From: Bradyrhizobium guangzhouense
GTDB taxonomy: Bacteria; Pseudomonadota; Alphaproteobacteria; Rhizobiales; Xanthobacteraceae
DNA length: 64,000 nucleotides
Assembly (NCBI RefSeq): GCF_004114955.1
Contig: NZ_CP030053.1
Location: 558,001-622,000 of the forward strand
Direction of reading: 5' to 3'
Below the pieces are notes generated by a model. It saw nothing but the letters and a program-made list of their open reading frames with translations, was not told the origin of the DNA and did not search any database. The position numbers and the translations under genes were made by a program. Below are positions 50,118 through 59,812 of this stretch, piece by piece (position 1 is the stretch's first letter; each line of letters begins with the position of its first letter).

Positions 50118-50691
50118 TCATTTCGCCCGCTTAAATACGAGCTCCAGCGTGATGCCGGCCGGCGTGCGCGGGTTCGTGAACCTCAATTCCTCAGCGGTGA
50201 TCGATTGCACAATCCTTCGCTGATTTGGCGCTCCGACCAAATTCGGAAATGAACTCGTTTCGATGTTGACGTGGATCGTCTTGGTGCTCTCGTCGACAGT
50301 GTACGTGCCGGTGTAAGCGACGGTACCCGACGCAATAGCCATCGCCTCTTCGGAGGATGGACGAGCGGAATCGCCCGACGCATATTTTGGAGCGTCGGAG
50401 CGCACGGTAATGAAATGAAAATGACCGTCGGCGGTGTAGGTGACGGCACCCTGCAGCTTGGGTCTTTTCTACCGCGGTGCCATCTTCCCGGGTCGCGGTG
50501 CTGGATACGTAATTCCAGGTACCGACCAACTGGTCTCTCAGAGACGTCCCCTGCGCGAAACCACTGTGCGGCAACACTGCAGCCAAAATCAAAAACTTCG
50601 CGCAAAGACCAATTGCACTACGCTGTTCATGGGACGTCCTTGCTTCACACAGAATTTCAGGAAAGGTAACCCGACGCCCGATCGCCATCAA
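50118..50691 (-). pseudogene. Frameshifted secreted lipocalin-like gene
   Basis: On the minus strand the first frame encodes a signal-like segment (KFLILAAVLPHSGFAQ) and the lipocalin-like start LRDQLVGTWNYVSSTATR. Near 50465 the homology moves to another frame, which continues LQGAVTYTADGHFHFITVRS and then TYTVDESTKTIHVNIETSS to the stop at 50118. One inserted or lost base explains the break. It may be a real pseudogene or a sequencing error. The start is also unclear. Confidence 0.6.
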
Positions 50692-51010
50692 TGGGAGCCG
50701 CAGAAGCCGTCCCGATGTTGGCCTCCTGCGGAAAGCAGAACGTGCCGCCTTCCAGCATCGCTGCTGCGAACAGATCCGTGACCTCCGATGCGACCTCGCG
50801 GATCACCGCTTGACGCTCGGAATCCGGACGATCGGCCAACAGCGCCGCCATTGGCGTCGCGAGAAGCTGGAAACGCACGTAGTCGAGTACGGATGGGAAA
50901 GCGACCCGCTGGACGACGGTGTTGACCTTCACACCTGCGAAGCCAGCGTCGCTCAGAAGTTCTTCCAACTCCCGCGGGGTGCGGAACGAGTGCTCGCCGC
51001 GCTCGCGTCA
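50657..51010 (-). pseudogene. C-terminal fragment of a SAM-dependent methyltransferase
   Basis: The frame reads EHSFRTPRELEELLSDAGFAGVKV, then a helical C-terminal half of the kind found in UbiE-like methyltransferases. The N-terminal SAM-binding half (with its glycine-rich loop) is missing; sequence upstream of about 51010 has no homology in any frame. An ATG at 50968 exists, but the fragment is unlikely to be active. It overlaps the start region of the broken lipocalin-like gene. Confidence 0.5.
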
Positions 51011-51111
51011 TCCAGCTGCGCTGCAGAATTTGGTTGCTATGGTGTATAGCGTACTGTGGCAAGCGGTCCGCCCGGCAGGTTCATGCGTTCACGGCCTAGA
51101 TATCGTTGAGT

Positions 51112-52068
51112 TCAGTAACTCGCCGAAGGAGGTCTCTCTCGATTTTCTTGTGTCGATTGGATCGACATGGCATTCCTTGCGACCAGTTGTCGCGGCTTCA
51201 AAGAATTGCCGGCCGGATGCATTGCCAGCCTTATCTTCTCAAATGCTCGCTGCTCTATTTGGCGGACCCGCTCGCGGGATACTCCATATTCTGCCGCGAG
51301 TTCCTCCAGTGTTGGAGGCGTTTCAGTCAACTGGCGCACAGTGAAGATGTGTCGCTCGCGCGGAGCAAGCGTCTGGATAGCGGCTCGCAACGCTTGTCGG
51401 CGTTGGACCAATTCGTGTTCATCAGCCAGCTTGTCGTCTTGTGCAGGCGAGGGGTCTACAAGACGTTCTATCGCTTCGTCGGCGTCCAGATCGTCGTGAG
51501 TGCGGGAATTCAAGGATACGTCGCCGCGCAGGCGCCGATCCATGTCTACTACCTCTCGTTCCGGCACCTCGAGGCGCGCAGCAATTGCTTGAACCTGCTC
51601 AGGACGCAGATCTCCGTCCTCGACAGCCGATATCGCACGCTTAGCTTGCCGTAGTTTGAAGAAGAGTTTCTTTTGTGCGTTGTTTGTTGAAACCTTCACC
51701 ATCGACCAGGATCGAAGTACGTATTCCTGAATCGTCGCCCTGATCCACCACAATGCGAACGTTGAAAGACGAACCCCTCGCTCCGGATCGAAGCGTCGCA
51801 CGGCCTGCATCAATCCGATATTGCCTTCGGAAACGATGTCGGCGATGGGCAATCCGTAACCGCGGTATCGCATCGCAACCTTTGCAACGAGGCGCAGGTG
51901 GCTTGTGACGAGGCGATAGGCCGCTTCGCGATCGCCCAGCTGGCGCCAGCGTCTCGCGAATTGGGTCTCCTCTTCCTGGGTCAGGATCGGAAATTTCTTG
52001 ATCTGAGCGAGATAGTGAGTCAGTCCGGTTGCAATTGAAGGCAGTGGCCGAGAATACGTGTTGTACAT
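51112..52068 (-). CDS. rpoH: Heat-shock sigma factor RpoH
   Basis: A 318-residue sigma-32 protein. Region 2 has SEGNIGLMQAVRRFDPERG and STFALWWIRATIQEYVLRSW; the RpoH box is NNAQKKLFFKLRQAKR; region 4 has LEELAAEYGVSRERVRQIEQRAF. The C-terminal 35 residues beyond region 4 are extra and rich in Arg, Gln and Ser. It sits next to small heat-shock and chaperonin genes, so it probably serves this island. Bradyrhizobium strains carry several rpoH genes, so this is likely one of a set. No ROSE element was recognised in front of it. Confidence 0.95.
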   Translation of the reverse strand: MYNTYSRPLPSIATGLTHYLAQIKKFPILTQEEETQFARRWRQLGDREAAYRLVTSHLRLVAKVAMRYRGYGLPIADIVSEGNIGLMQAVRRFDPERGVRLSTFALWWIRATIQEYVLRSWSMVKVSTNNAQKKLFFKLRQAKRAISAVEDGDLRPEQVQAIAARLEVPEREVVDMDRRLRGDVSLNSRTHDDLDADEAIERLVDPSPAQDDKLADEHELVQRRQALRAAIQTLAPRERHIFTVRQLTETPPTLEELAAEYGVSRERVRQIEQRAFEKIRLAMHPAGNSLKPRQLVARNAMSIQSTQENRERPPSASY

Positions 52069-52117
52069 GTGCCCCTCGCAGTGGCTCTCGTAAGGTAAGG
52101 CCGGTATGGAGCGGCGA

Positions 52118-52222
52118 TCAGCGAAGTGTTGCTCTCGAAAGCACTCTTGCGATAATCGCCATGCTCAAAAGGCATCCGACTGATCCGACCAGTGCGGCAA
52201 CATCAGCGGGATCGATCAGCAT
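52118..52222 (-). CDS. 34-residue membrane microprotein
   Basis: A 34-codon gene with AGGAGG eight bases before ATG 52222. The product starts MLIDPADVAALVGSVG and is one hydrophobic helix of about 20 residues followed by an Arg-containing end. It overlaps the stop region of the 186-residue gene by seven bases, so translation may be coupled. It lies between that gene and rpoH. The strong ribosome site and overlap support a real gene; function unknown. Confidence 0.55.
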   Translation of the reverse strand: MLIDPADVAALVGSVGCLLSMAIIARVLSRATLR

Positions 52223-52776
52223 CGATTTGTCCTCCTGAGGTCGTCATGATGCCGACGCCCTGAAGGGAACTGGGGTCCTGTCCGCCGCTCCTTTCGATCC
52301 AGCTTGCATTCATGATCGAGGTTCTCGGTCTCCGTTTGCGAGAAGAGATCACACAGCGCATCGACAATATCTTCGAGCCGGGCGCTCGTATCGTCGTGGC
52401 GCGGGTTCAGGTGGGAGCGATCTTCGCCGAGGCAGTGATCCGCGAGCCAGGAGGACAAGATGGCCCGCTTCTCGTACGCGGTGAGATCGGAATCATCGAG
52501 TACATCTAGGGGATGCTCAAAAGCACCGGCCGGATGCAGGAACTCCGTCAGCTCCAATGGCGTTGTGCGCCGATCTGCCCCGGGTTTCGTCGTCCGGAGT
52601 GACAGGCAATCCGGGCAGGCCTCTCGCAGCAGAGCTTTCACGGAAGCTCGTTCGTCAAGCAATCGTCGCTCGATATAGCCTCGTTCAAGATCTGTGAGAG
52701 ACGTTTCCAGGAGCCTGCGATAACGGCGAATATTGTTTCGGTGCGCGCGAAGCCGTTCGATATGGTGGCCAGTCAT
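52216..52776 (-). CDS. 186-residue heat-shock-island protein, function unknown
   Basis: The protein has two parts. Residues 1-60 (HIERLRAHRNNIRRYRRLL onward) are a charged helical region. Residues 70-150 contain FLHPAGAFEHPLDVLDDSDL, KRAILSSWLADHCL and RLEDIVDALCDL. The second part is clearly related to the 111-residue protein at 57.8 kb (FHPAAHYDSPRSVL, KRIILSSWASDM, RLADILAALRKL). A CPDCL motif joins the two parts. I do not recognise a function. It lies in a minus-strand group with two microproteins and an hsp20 gene. Confidence 0.75.
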   Translation of the reverse strand: MTGHHIERLRAHRNNIRRYRRLLETSLTDLERGYIERRLLDERASVKALLREACPDCLSLRTTKPGADRRTTPLELTEFLHPAGAFEHPLDVLDDSDLTAYEKRAILSSWLADHCLGEDRSHLNPRHDDTSARLEDIVDALCDLFSQTETENLDHECKLDRKERRTGPQFPSGRRHHDDLRRTNRC

Positions 52777-52794
52777 GACTGCTTCTCTCCCGCG

Positions 52795-52887
52795 TCATGT
52801 AGAGTTGCCGCGCTTGGTCCGACGAAAGTAACGTCGGCCGTCGCTTGTCGGGAGACGCGCATTATCGTCCGCGGTCGTCAGCCGCAT
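52795..52887 (-). CDS. 30-residue basic microprotein
   Basis: A 30-codon gene with AGGAGG five bases before ATG 52887. The product is basic and hydrophilic (DGRRYFRRTKRGNST at the end). It ends 18 bases before the 186-residue gene and follows the hsp20 gene, all on the minus strand. The near-perfect ribosome site is the main support. Function unknown. Confidence 0.45.
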   Translation of the reverse strand: MRLTTADDNARLPTSDGRRYFRRTKRGNST

Positions 52888-52919
52888 TGGATCCTCCTGT
52901 TCGTTGACAAATAGAGGCG

Positions 52920-52939
52920 GCCGCGCGAACGCGCGCGGC
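52920..52939 (-). terminator. Hairpin after the minus-strand hsp20 gene
   Basis: GCCGCGCG (52920-52927) and CGCGCGGC (52932-52939) form an eight-pair stem with a four-base loop, 18 bases beyond the hsp20 stop. No T run follows on the minus strand, so partial read-through into the microprotein genes is possible. Confidence 0.45.
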
Positions 52940-52957
52940 GCCGATCAGATAGCTTGC

Positions 52958-53416
52958 TTACGCCGCTGCCTTGGTCTCTAGTTTCTGGACATTGTCCGCC
53001 GGCGCGCCGTTGATCGCGATCCGGCGCGGCTTCATGGCTTCCGGAATCTCCCGGACCAGGTCGACCTTGAGCAGCCCGTTCTCGAAGGATGCGCTCTTGA
53101 CCTGGACGTAATCCGCCAGATTGAACTTTCGCTTGAAATTGCGGGTAGAGATGCCGCGATGGATGAAATTCCGCTCGCCATGATCCGGCTTGTTGCCTTC
53201 AATGGTGACTACGTTCTGTTCGGCCGTGATTGCGAAATCGCTTGACGCGAAGCCCGCAACCGCCAGCGAAATCTGATAGCGGTCTTCGGAAAGGCGCTCG
53301 ATGTTGTACGGTGGGTAGTTGTCCTCGCCGGCGCGCTGCGCCATCTCTGCGAGGTCAAAAAGGCGGTCGAAGCCAATGGTCGAACGCCAAAGGGGCGAAA
53401 AATCGTAAGTGCGCAT
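52958..53416 (-). CDS. Small heat-shock protein Hsp20 (class A type)
   Basis: A 152-residue alpha-crystallin-type holdase that keeps unfolding proteins soluble. It starts MRTYDFSPLWRSTIGFDRLF and has the alpha-crystallin domain (about 40-130) with NYPPYNIERLSEDRYQISLAVAGF in two parts and FNLADYVQVKSASFENGLLKVDL. The C-terminal contact motif is RRIAING. ATG 53416 follows a ROSE-type leader. It is a close paralog of the protein at 56.7 kb and divergent from groESL. Confidence 0.93.
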   Translation of the reverse strand: MRTYDFSPLWRSTIGFDRLFDLAEMAQRAGEDNYPPYNIERLSEDRYQISLAVAGFASSDFAITAEQNVVTIEGNKPDHGERNFIHRGISTRNFKRKFNLADYVQVKSASFENGLLKVDLVREIPEAMKPRRIAINGAPADNVQKLETKAAA

Positions 53417-53560
53417 AGCCAAATCCTCCAAAAGAGCAAGATGGTTACGAGCGGCACCGGACACGACCGGTGCCCGTCTCATTGATCCGGACCCATGAGG
53501 CGTCCGAACCCCACATTTTCTGTGGCGTCGGAAAATTAGCAAAACCGTTTTCGGTTTCAA
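53417..53560 (-). promoter_or_regulatory. Promoter and ROSE-like RNA thermometer of the minus-strand hsp20
   Basis: On the minus strand TTGAAA (53560-53555) and TAATTT (53538-53533), 16 bases apart, form a housekeeping-type promoter. The leader ends with CATCTTGCTCTTTTGGAGG before the start, where TTGCT can pair with the ribosome site, as in ROSE elements; earlier there are stems such as GCCACAGAAAATGTGG. The same 3' pattern precedes the hsp20 at 56.7 kb. Confidence 0.7.
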
Positions 53561-53847
53561 GAGGGGGCTGAAAAAAATTGTGGCGCCGGCGCACGAAATG
53601 CTGATTATCGAAATCAGCGGCACGGCAAGAACTAAGCGCAACGCGTGCACGCTTTACCAATCGTTGACGGCAAGCCCTTGGTTCATCCCAGAAGCTTTGG
53701 TCCGAATGCAAGGGCGCCGTTACGGGCAAAAAATTCACTCGAGCGGTCTTGAACCGGGCCGATTCGACTCCCAGTTCGTTTTCCGCCCGGGGGCCGTTTC
53801 CGGACCCGGATTTTGAACATCGCTGAACCTGATTGAGGAGGATGTGC

Positions 53848-54162
53848 ATGCATTTCCGTCCATTGCACGATCGCGTGCTCGTGCGCCGCATTGATGCCGA
53901 AGAGAAGACGTTTGGCGGCATCATCATTCCCGACACTGCCAAGGAGAAGCCGCAGCAGGGCGAGATCATCGCCGTAGGCCCAGGAGGCCGCAACGAGCAG
54001 GGCCAACTCGTGCCGCTCGACGTCAGGGCCGGCGACCGCGTGCTGTTTGCGAAGTGGTCGGGCACCGAGGTCAAGATCGACGGCAAGGAGCTGCTGATCA
54101 TGAAGGAGAGCGACCTTCTGGGCGTGGTCGAAAAGGCCGAAGCGCTCAAGACGGCAGCGTGA
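53848..54162 (+). CDS. groES: Co-chaperonin GroES
   Basis: GroES is the seven-fold lid of the GroEL folding chamber. The 104-residue protein has the standard pattern [12 protein letters not shown], the mobile loop around [18 protein letters not shown], and [23 protein letters not shown] 53848 has GAGGAG seven bases upstream; ATG 53842 is too close to that site. groEL follows after 35 bases. Several groESL copies are usual in Bradyrhizobium, so this is probably one of a set. No CIRCE repeat was found upstream. Confidence 0.97.
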   Translation: MHFRPLHDRVLVRRIDAEEKTFGGIIIPDTAKEKPQQGEIIAVGPGGRNEQGQLVPLDVRAGDRVLFAKWSGTEVKIDGKELLIMKESDLLGVVEKAEALKTAA

Positions 54163-54167
54163 GCTGA

Positions 54168-55817
<1,650 letters not shown>

Positions 55818-55825
55818 CGCGTATC

Positions 55826-55849
55826 GGGCCCGGCCGACCGGCTGGGCCC
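55826..55849 (+). terminator. Hairpin after groEL
   Basis: GGGCCC (55826-55831) pairs with GGGCCC (55844-55849), with GCCG/CGGC pairing inside. It begins nine bases after the groEL stop. No T run follows. Confidence 0.5.
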
Positions 55850-55904
55850 ACCTCTCACATACAGAAAGGACATCTGGATCTGTCTTCGACGATAGGAGCA
55901 TGAG

Positions 55905-56243
55905 ATGATCAAGGATCAATTCACATTCTTCGCTCGGGCGGAGGGCACCCACAAAACCTTAATCAATCTCCTCGCAGTAACGCTCGGTGGTGTCGTTGCG
56001 CTGGCGCCGTTTGCGGCGCGAGGGTCGGAAGCGACATCCCTGCTGCGGGCAGCAAAAATCGGCTTCGAACAAATTGCCTTGCCGCCGATTCCGTACCTGG
56101 ACACGATGCCCTGGCTGACCTGGCCGCAGGCGCCTTCCACGATGAAGGTGGATACGCTACTTTCGCCGGTCCTGGATGCGCCCCGGCTGAGGTTCGACCT
56201 GTTGCCGACCCAGCGCGACGGGACGCCACCTGCAACCAGCTAG
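55905..56243 (+). CDS. 112-residue protein with one membrane segment, function unknown
   Basis: The protein has a hydrophobic segment at about residues 21-40 (LINLLAVTLGGVVALAPFAA), which may be a signal or anchor. The rest is proline-rich (PPIPYLDTMPWLTWPQAP). ATG 55905 follows GGAGCATGAG. It lies 88 bases after groEL on the same strand, and is probably an accessory gene of the heat-shock island. I do not recognise the family. Confidence 0.6.
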   Translation: MIKDQFTFFARAEGTHKTLINLLAVTLGGVVALAPFAARGSEATSLLRAAKIGFEQIALPPIPYLDTMPWLTWPQAPSTMKVDTLLSPVLDAPRLRFDLLPTQRDGTPPATS

Positions 56244-56302
56244 TCCGTGTCCGGCCGATCCGGTCGCTCCAAACTTCCGTCTGAGCTGTGTGAGGACTTT
56301 CC

Positions 56303-56491
56303 ATGCCGTATGAACCCGCTGTTGGCGGCGCGTTTGCCTTTCTGATCGAAAGCCAGAGACGCGTTATTTCGCATTGCGAAAGGCTCTTGCCTGCGAGCGA
56401 CCTAACTTCTGAGGATCGCGCTCGCCTCATGCGCCTGCGCAATGATGCTGAAGCACAACTGGCCCGCCTGACTTACGCCGAGGCCGCGTAA
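56303..56491 (+). CDS. 62-residue helical protein, function unknown
   Basis: A small helical protein (FLIESQRRVISHCERLLPAS, then LTSEDRARLMRLRNDAEAQL) with one Cys. GAGG lies seven bases before ATG 56303. Its size and charge pattern recall the first part of the 186-residue protein at 52.7 kb, but I cannot show real similarity. Located between two heat-shock genes. Confidence 0.6.
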   Translation: MPYEPAVGGAFAFLIESQRRVISHCERLLPASDLTSEDRARLMRLRNDAEAQLARLTYAEAA

Positions 56492-56546
56492 CCCGGATTG
56501 AAATTGCGGCATGATCGGAACTTGAAGATTTTTTTGAGCAACCCTC

Positions 56547-56708
56547 TTGAAATCAACTTTCATTTTTTTAAGTCATTTTTCGCCGCGAGAGCGGTGTGCC
56601 GGACGCCAGTTTAGGGTCCGGTACGGGCGCCGGACCGGGCTTCGGACCGTTCCGTAAACACGGCCTGGCGTTCCTTCGTATCCATCTTGCTCTTTGGAGG
56701 ACTTGGCT
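56547..56708 (+). promoter_or_regulatory. Promoter and ROSE-like RNA thermometer of the plus-strand hsp20
   Basis: TTGAAA (56547-56552) and TAAGTC (56569-56574), 16 bases apart, form the likely promoter; both hsp20 promoters share CCCTCTTGAAA. The leader has GGTCCGG/CCGGACC pairing (about 56613-56636) and ends CATCTTGCTCTTTGGAGG before the start, the TTGCT-to-ribosome-site pairing of ROSE elements. Confidence 0.72.
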
Positions 56709-57167
56709 ATGAGGACACTCGACTTCGCGCCGCTGTGGCGCTCCACGATTGGCTTCGATCACCTGGCAGACCTCGTCGATTCGACGCTGCGTCAGGCGAC
56801 CGAAGACAACTATCCTCCCTACAACATTGAACGTTTCGGCGAAGACCACTACCGGGTCACGCTGGCAGTGGCCGGCTTCGGTGTTCAGGACATCGCCGTG
56901 ACGGCGGAACAGAACGTGCTGACCGTTGAGGGCAAGAAGCCCGACGGTGGCGCGCGCGAATACCTTTACCAAGGTATCGCGGCCCGTCCGTTCCGGCGTG
57001 TGTTCAACCTCGCTGACTATGTCCAGGTCAAGCAGGCCTCGTTCCAGGACGGTCTGCTGATCATTGATCTCGTGCGCGAGGTGCCGGAAGCGATGAAGCC
57101 GCGCCGTATCGAGATCGGAACGGCGGCTTCTTCCTCACCCCAGATCGCGCAGAAGAAGGCAGCTTAG
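56709..57167 (+). CDS. Small heat-shock protein Hsp20 (class A type), second copy
   Basis: A 152-residue paralog of the protein at 52.9 kb (same opening, MRTLDFAPLWRSTIGFDHL). The alpha-crystallin domain includes DNYPPYNIERFGEDHYRVTL and FNLADYVQVKQASFQDGLL; it ends with a Lys/Ala tail. ATG 56709 follows GGAGGACTTGGCT; an ATG at 56694 lies inside the thermometer hairpin and is unlikely. The next hsp20 gene follows after 82 bases. Confidence 0.94.
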   Translation: MRTLDFAPLWRSTIGFDHLADLVDSTLRQATEDNYPPYNIERFGEDHYRVTLAVAGFGVQDIAVTAEQNVLTVEGKKPDGGAREYLYQGIAARPFRRVFNLADYVQVKQASFQDGLLIIDLVREVPEAMKPRRIEIGTAASSSPQIAQKKAA

Positions 57168-57249
57168 GCGCGATTGCAGCATCGAGACGGGGCGTGCGGC
57201 GCGTGAAGCGTCCGCACACCCTGTCCTCACGAACAAGTGAGGTAGAACA

Positions 57250-57741
57250 ATGGCTATTCGTGATCTCATTCCGTGGTCGAAACCGCAGGAGCTTGCGCCC
57301 GCCCGCGACAGCTTCGATCCCTTCCTGACACTGCACCGTGAAATGAACCGTCTGTTCGACGATGTGTTCCGCGGCTTTGGCGGCCCGGGCCTGTCGTCGT
57401 CGATGGGAGGTCGCTTTGGCTGGCCGAAGGTCGAGCTCAGCGAAACCGACAAAACGTTGACCGTGTCGGCCGAACTGCCGGGGATGACCGAAAAGGACGT
57501 TCAGGTGGAAATTACCAATGGCGTCCTGACGATCCGCGGCGAGAAGAAGGCCGAACGCGATGGCGAAGGCCGATACTTCAGCGAGCGCTATTACGGCGCC
57601 TTCGAGCGCCAGATTCCGCTCGACGATGTGCAGGAGGACAAGGTTGAGGCGACGTTCAAGAACGGCGTCCTGACTGTCTCATTGCCCAAATCGGACAGGC
57701 CGCGCGAGGGCGTGAAACGCATCGCGATCAACGCTCCATGA
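57250..57741 (+). CDS. Small heat-shock protein Hsp20, divergent third copy
   Basis: A 163-residue Hsp20 of a different subclass: MAIRDLIPWSKPQ opening, SFDPFLTLHREMNRLFDDVF, then an alpha-crystallin domain with WPKVELSETDKTLTVSAELPG, GVLTIRGEKKAE and FKNGVLTVSLPK. It ends with the contact motif KRIAINAP. The leader contains a GTGCGG/CCGCAC hairpin but not the ROSE 3' pattern. Having both subclasses allows mixed holdase complexes, as known in rhizobia. Confidence 0.94.
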   Translation: MAIRDLIPWSKPQELAPARDSFDPFLTLHREMNRLFDDVFRGFGGPGLSSSMGGRFGWPKVELSETDKTLTVSAELPGMTEKDVQVEITNGVLTIRGEKKAERDGEGRYFSERYYGAFERQIPLDDVQEDKVEATFKNGVLTVSLPKSDRPREGVKRIAINAP

Positions 57742-57821
57742 TCAGAACAGGAAGCGGCGGCTCCGCTGCCGTTTCTCCCAACGGCAATCCCTTGGAAAGG
57801 AGAGATAAGGGAGACACGACG

Positions 57822-58157
57822 ATGACGAACACCAATGCAAATGCCCAGAGCCTTCATCCGATCTTTCACCCCGCCGCTCACTACGATTCTCCAAGGAGCG
57901 TCCTGAACGACAATGAGCTCTCCACGCCGGAGAAGCGCATCATCCTGTCGTCCTGGGCCTCCGACATGTATGCGGTGGAATCCTGTCCGTGGTTGCGCAA
58001 GATTCCCGGCATGAGCCATACGGTCCGGCTCGCGGATATTCTCGCAGCCTTGCGCAAGCTCGACGGCGACAATGACAATGATGACCCGCCGCGTGGTGGC
58101 GGCGTGCCGATGCGGCTGCGGCGGCCTTGGGCCGCCGCAGAACGAAGGGCCGCATGA
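57822..58157 (+). CDS. 111-residue heat-shock-island protein, function unknown
   Basis: A soluble protein of 111 residues from ATG 57822, with GGGAG eight bases upstream. Its core (SLHPIFHPAAHYDSPRSVL, KRIILSSWASDM, VRLADILAALRKL) is related to the second half of the 186-residue protein at 52.2 kb. The end is rich in Arg, Gly and Ala. It lies 80 bases after the third hsp20. Two related copies within one heat-shock island suggest a role in stress tolerance; no biochemical function is apparent. Confidence 0.78.
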   Translation: MTNTNANAQSLHPIFHPAAHYDSPRSVLNDNELSTPEKRIILSSWASDMYAVESCPWLRKIPGMSHTVRLADILAALRKLDGDNDNDDPPRGGGVPMRLRRPWAAAERRAA

Positions 58158-58286
58158 TGGTCACGCACGCTGTCCTCGGCCTTGTCTTGTTCGGTCATAT
58201 GGCTGCGGCCTGTGTCGTTCCCTGCGTCGCTCTGCAACGTGCGATGTGGCTGCCGGCAAGCGCTAGAGCCGGCTCCCGCGAATATC

Positions 58287-59504
58287 ATGGTGCACAAGAT
58301 GAAAAATGGTCGCGTAATCCAATTGGCGCTGTTGGTGTTGACGCTGACGTTTGGGGCACCGTCTCTCGTGACGGCGCAAGTTCCCGATCTCAAGACCGGA
58401 GCGCCGATCCCGACATTGGCGCCGCTCGTTCGCCGAGTCACGCCTGCGGTCGTTAACATTTCGGTGCACGGTCGCGTGCGTGAAGACAATCCCCTCTACC
58501 GTGACCCGGTGTTCCGCGAATTCTTCGATGTTCCGAAGCAAATTGAGAAAGAGGTCAACGCAACCGGATCCGGAGTGATCGTCGATGCTCTGCGCGGCTT
58601 TGTACTCACCAATAATCACGTCGTCGAAGGCACGTCCACAGTGCAAGTCACCACGAAGGAGGGCCGACAGTTTTCGGCCAAGGTGATTGGTCGCGATCCG
58701 CCGACCGATGTGGCCGTGTTACAGATCCAGAGCCCCGTGGGGCTCAAGGCGCTTGCTTTTGGCGACAGTGACGCGCTGGAGGTTGGTGATTTTGTGCTCG
58801 CGATCGGCAATCCCTTTGGTCTGGGCCAAACCGTAACCTCGGGTCTGGTCAGCGCACTCGGCCGCACTGGCCTTGGCAAGCAGGGTTACGAAGATTTCAT
58901 TCAGACGGACGCGGCGATTAATCCCGGCAATTCTGGTGGCGCGCTGGTCAGCCTGCGCGGCGAGCTGGTCGGAATTAGCTCAGCGATCATCTCGCCTGCT
59001 GGAGGAAACGTCGGGATTGGCTTTGCGATCCCCGCCAATATGGCGCGGAGAGTGATGGAGCAAATTATTGCCACCGGCCATGTCGAACGCGGCCATATCG
59101 GCGTTTCTCTGCAGGACCCGCGGCTGTCGGGTGCTCGGGCCGAAGGCGCTTTGATAGCTGAGGTTCTGCCAAATTCGCCGGCGGAAATGGCCGGTCTGCG
59201 CAAAGGGGACATTGTGACAATGGCCGACGACCGTCCCATTCGGTCGGCTGCGCAATTGCGCAACAAGGTAGGCTTGGCGCGAGTCGGACAGGAGTTAAAA
59301 TTGATGCTTCATCGAAGGGAGGGCACAAGCATCGTCGTTGTCAAAGTGGCGCCCCGCATGGAACGGGGCGCGGCAGTTATTTCAGGTGGCTTCGGATTGA
59401 CGAGCCGGCGACCGTCTGCCGGCCTTGCGGCGCCCAATGTCAGTGCTGCTCCGGCTCACGCAACCGATGGCTATCTCTTGGGCTCGAACCGTGCTGCTGC
59501 ATAA
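58287..59504 (+). CDS. DegP/HtrA-family periplasmic serine protease
   Basis: A 405-residue protease with a signal peptide (about residues 10-30, VIQLALLVLTLTFGAPSLVTA split at the cleavage region). The catalytic triad is His111 (LTNNHVVEG), Asp141 (PPTDVAVL) and Ser216 (NPGNSGGAL). One PDZ domain (about 285-375) follows, so it has the DegS/single-PDZ layout rather than the two PDZ of classical DegP. ATG 58287 and ATG 58299 are both possible. It degrades or refolds damaged envelope proteins and fits the heat-shock island. Confidence 0.92.
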   Translation: MVHKMKNGRVIQLALLVLTLTFGAPSLVTAQVPDLKTGAPIPTLAPLVRRVTPAVVNISVHGRVREDNPLYRDPVFREFFDVPKQIEKEVNATGSGVIVDALRGFVLTNNHVVEGTSTVQVTTKEGRQFSAKVIGRDPPTDVAVLQIQSPVGLKALAFGDSDALEVGDFVLAIGNPFGLGQTVTSGLVSALGRTGLGKQGYEDFIQTDAAINPGNSGGALVSLRGELVGISSAIISPAGGNVGIGFAIPANMARRVMEQIIATGHVERGHIGVSLQDPRLSGARAEGALIAEVLPNSPAEMAGLRKGDIVTMADDRPIRSAAQLRNKVGLARVGQELKLMLHRREGTSIVVVKVAPRMERGAAVISGGFGLTSRRPSAGLAAPNVSAAPAHATDGYLLGSNRAAA

Positions 59505-59706
59505 TCCTTTGTTGCATCAATTTCCGACCTTCGAGATCATCCTGCGGCCCAAGGGCCGGCGTTGGCGCTGGCGCGTATGTTCAACGAACGGCACAATCGT
59601 CATGCAGGGGTCGCGAAGCACACGTAATGCTGCGCGATATGATGCGCACAGCGCGTTATTTCTTCTGCTGCTCTCGACAACTTCGTCGGGTTGGCCGCGC
59701 CGATAG
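59467..59706 (+). CDS. Small Arg/Trp-rich protein, function unknown
   Basis: A frame of up to 79 residues beginning within the protease stop region. The core FEIILRPKGRRWRWRVCSTNG and the following SRSTRNAARYDAHSALFLLLL resemble a small protein family I have seen in Bradyrhizobium, though without known role. The start is uncertain: ATG 59467 or a GTG just downstream. No clear ribosome site was found. Confidence 0.45.
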   Translation: MAISWARTVLLHNPLLHQFPTFEIILRPKGRRWRWRVCSTNGTIVMQGSRSTRNAARYDAHSALFLLLLSTTSSGWPRR

Positions 59707-59812
59707 ATTACTCGGCTCAGCGGAAGCCTCGCGAGCGGTTATAGAGCCTCTTAAGCTCCCTCTGTGGCGCCGAAGTCGTTGTTTTTCCGGCAATAGGTCG
59801 AGGCGCGTAGCC

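Noticed and set aside
52181..52186. TGATCC on the plus strand near rpoH
   Set aside because: It lies inside the 34-residue gene, no CGTT stands 15-16 bases later, and no plus-strand gene begins nearby.
53483..53488. TGATCC on the plus strand in the hsp20-groES gap
   Set aside because: No CGTT at the right distance; it is part of the ROSE-like leader of the opposite strand.
53561..53847. Search for a CIRCE repeat or clear RpoH promoter before groES
   Set aside because: No TTAGCACTC-type inverted repeat was found. A weak CTTGAA-N16-CCCAGT near 53750 resembles an RpoH promoter, but the -10 part is too poor to report as a feature.
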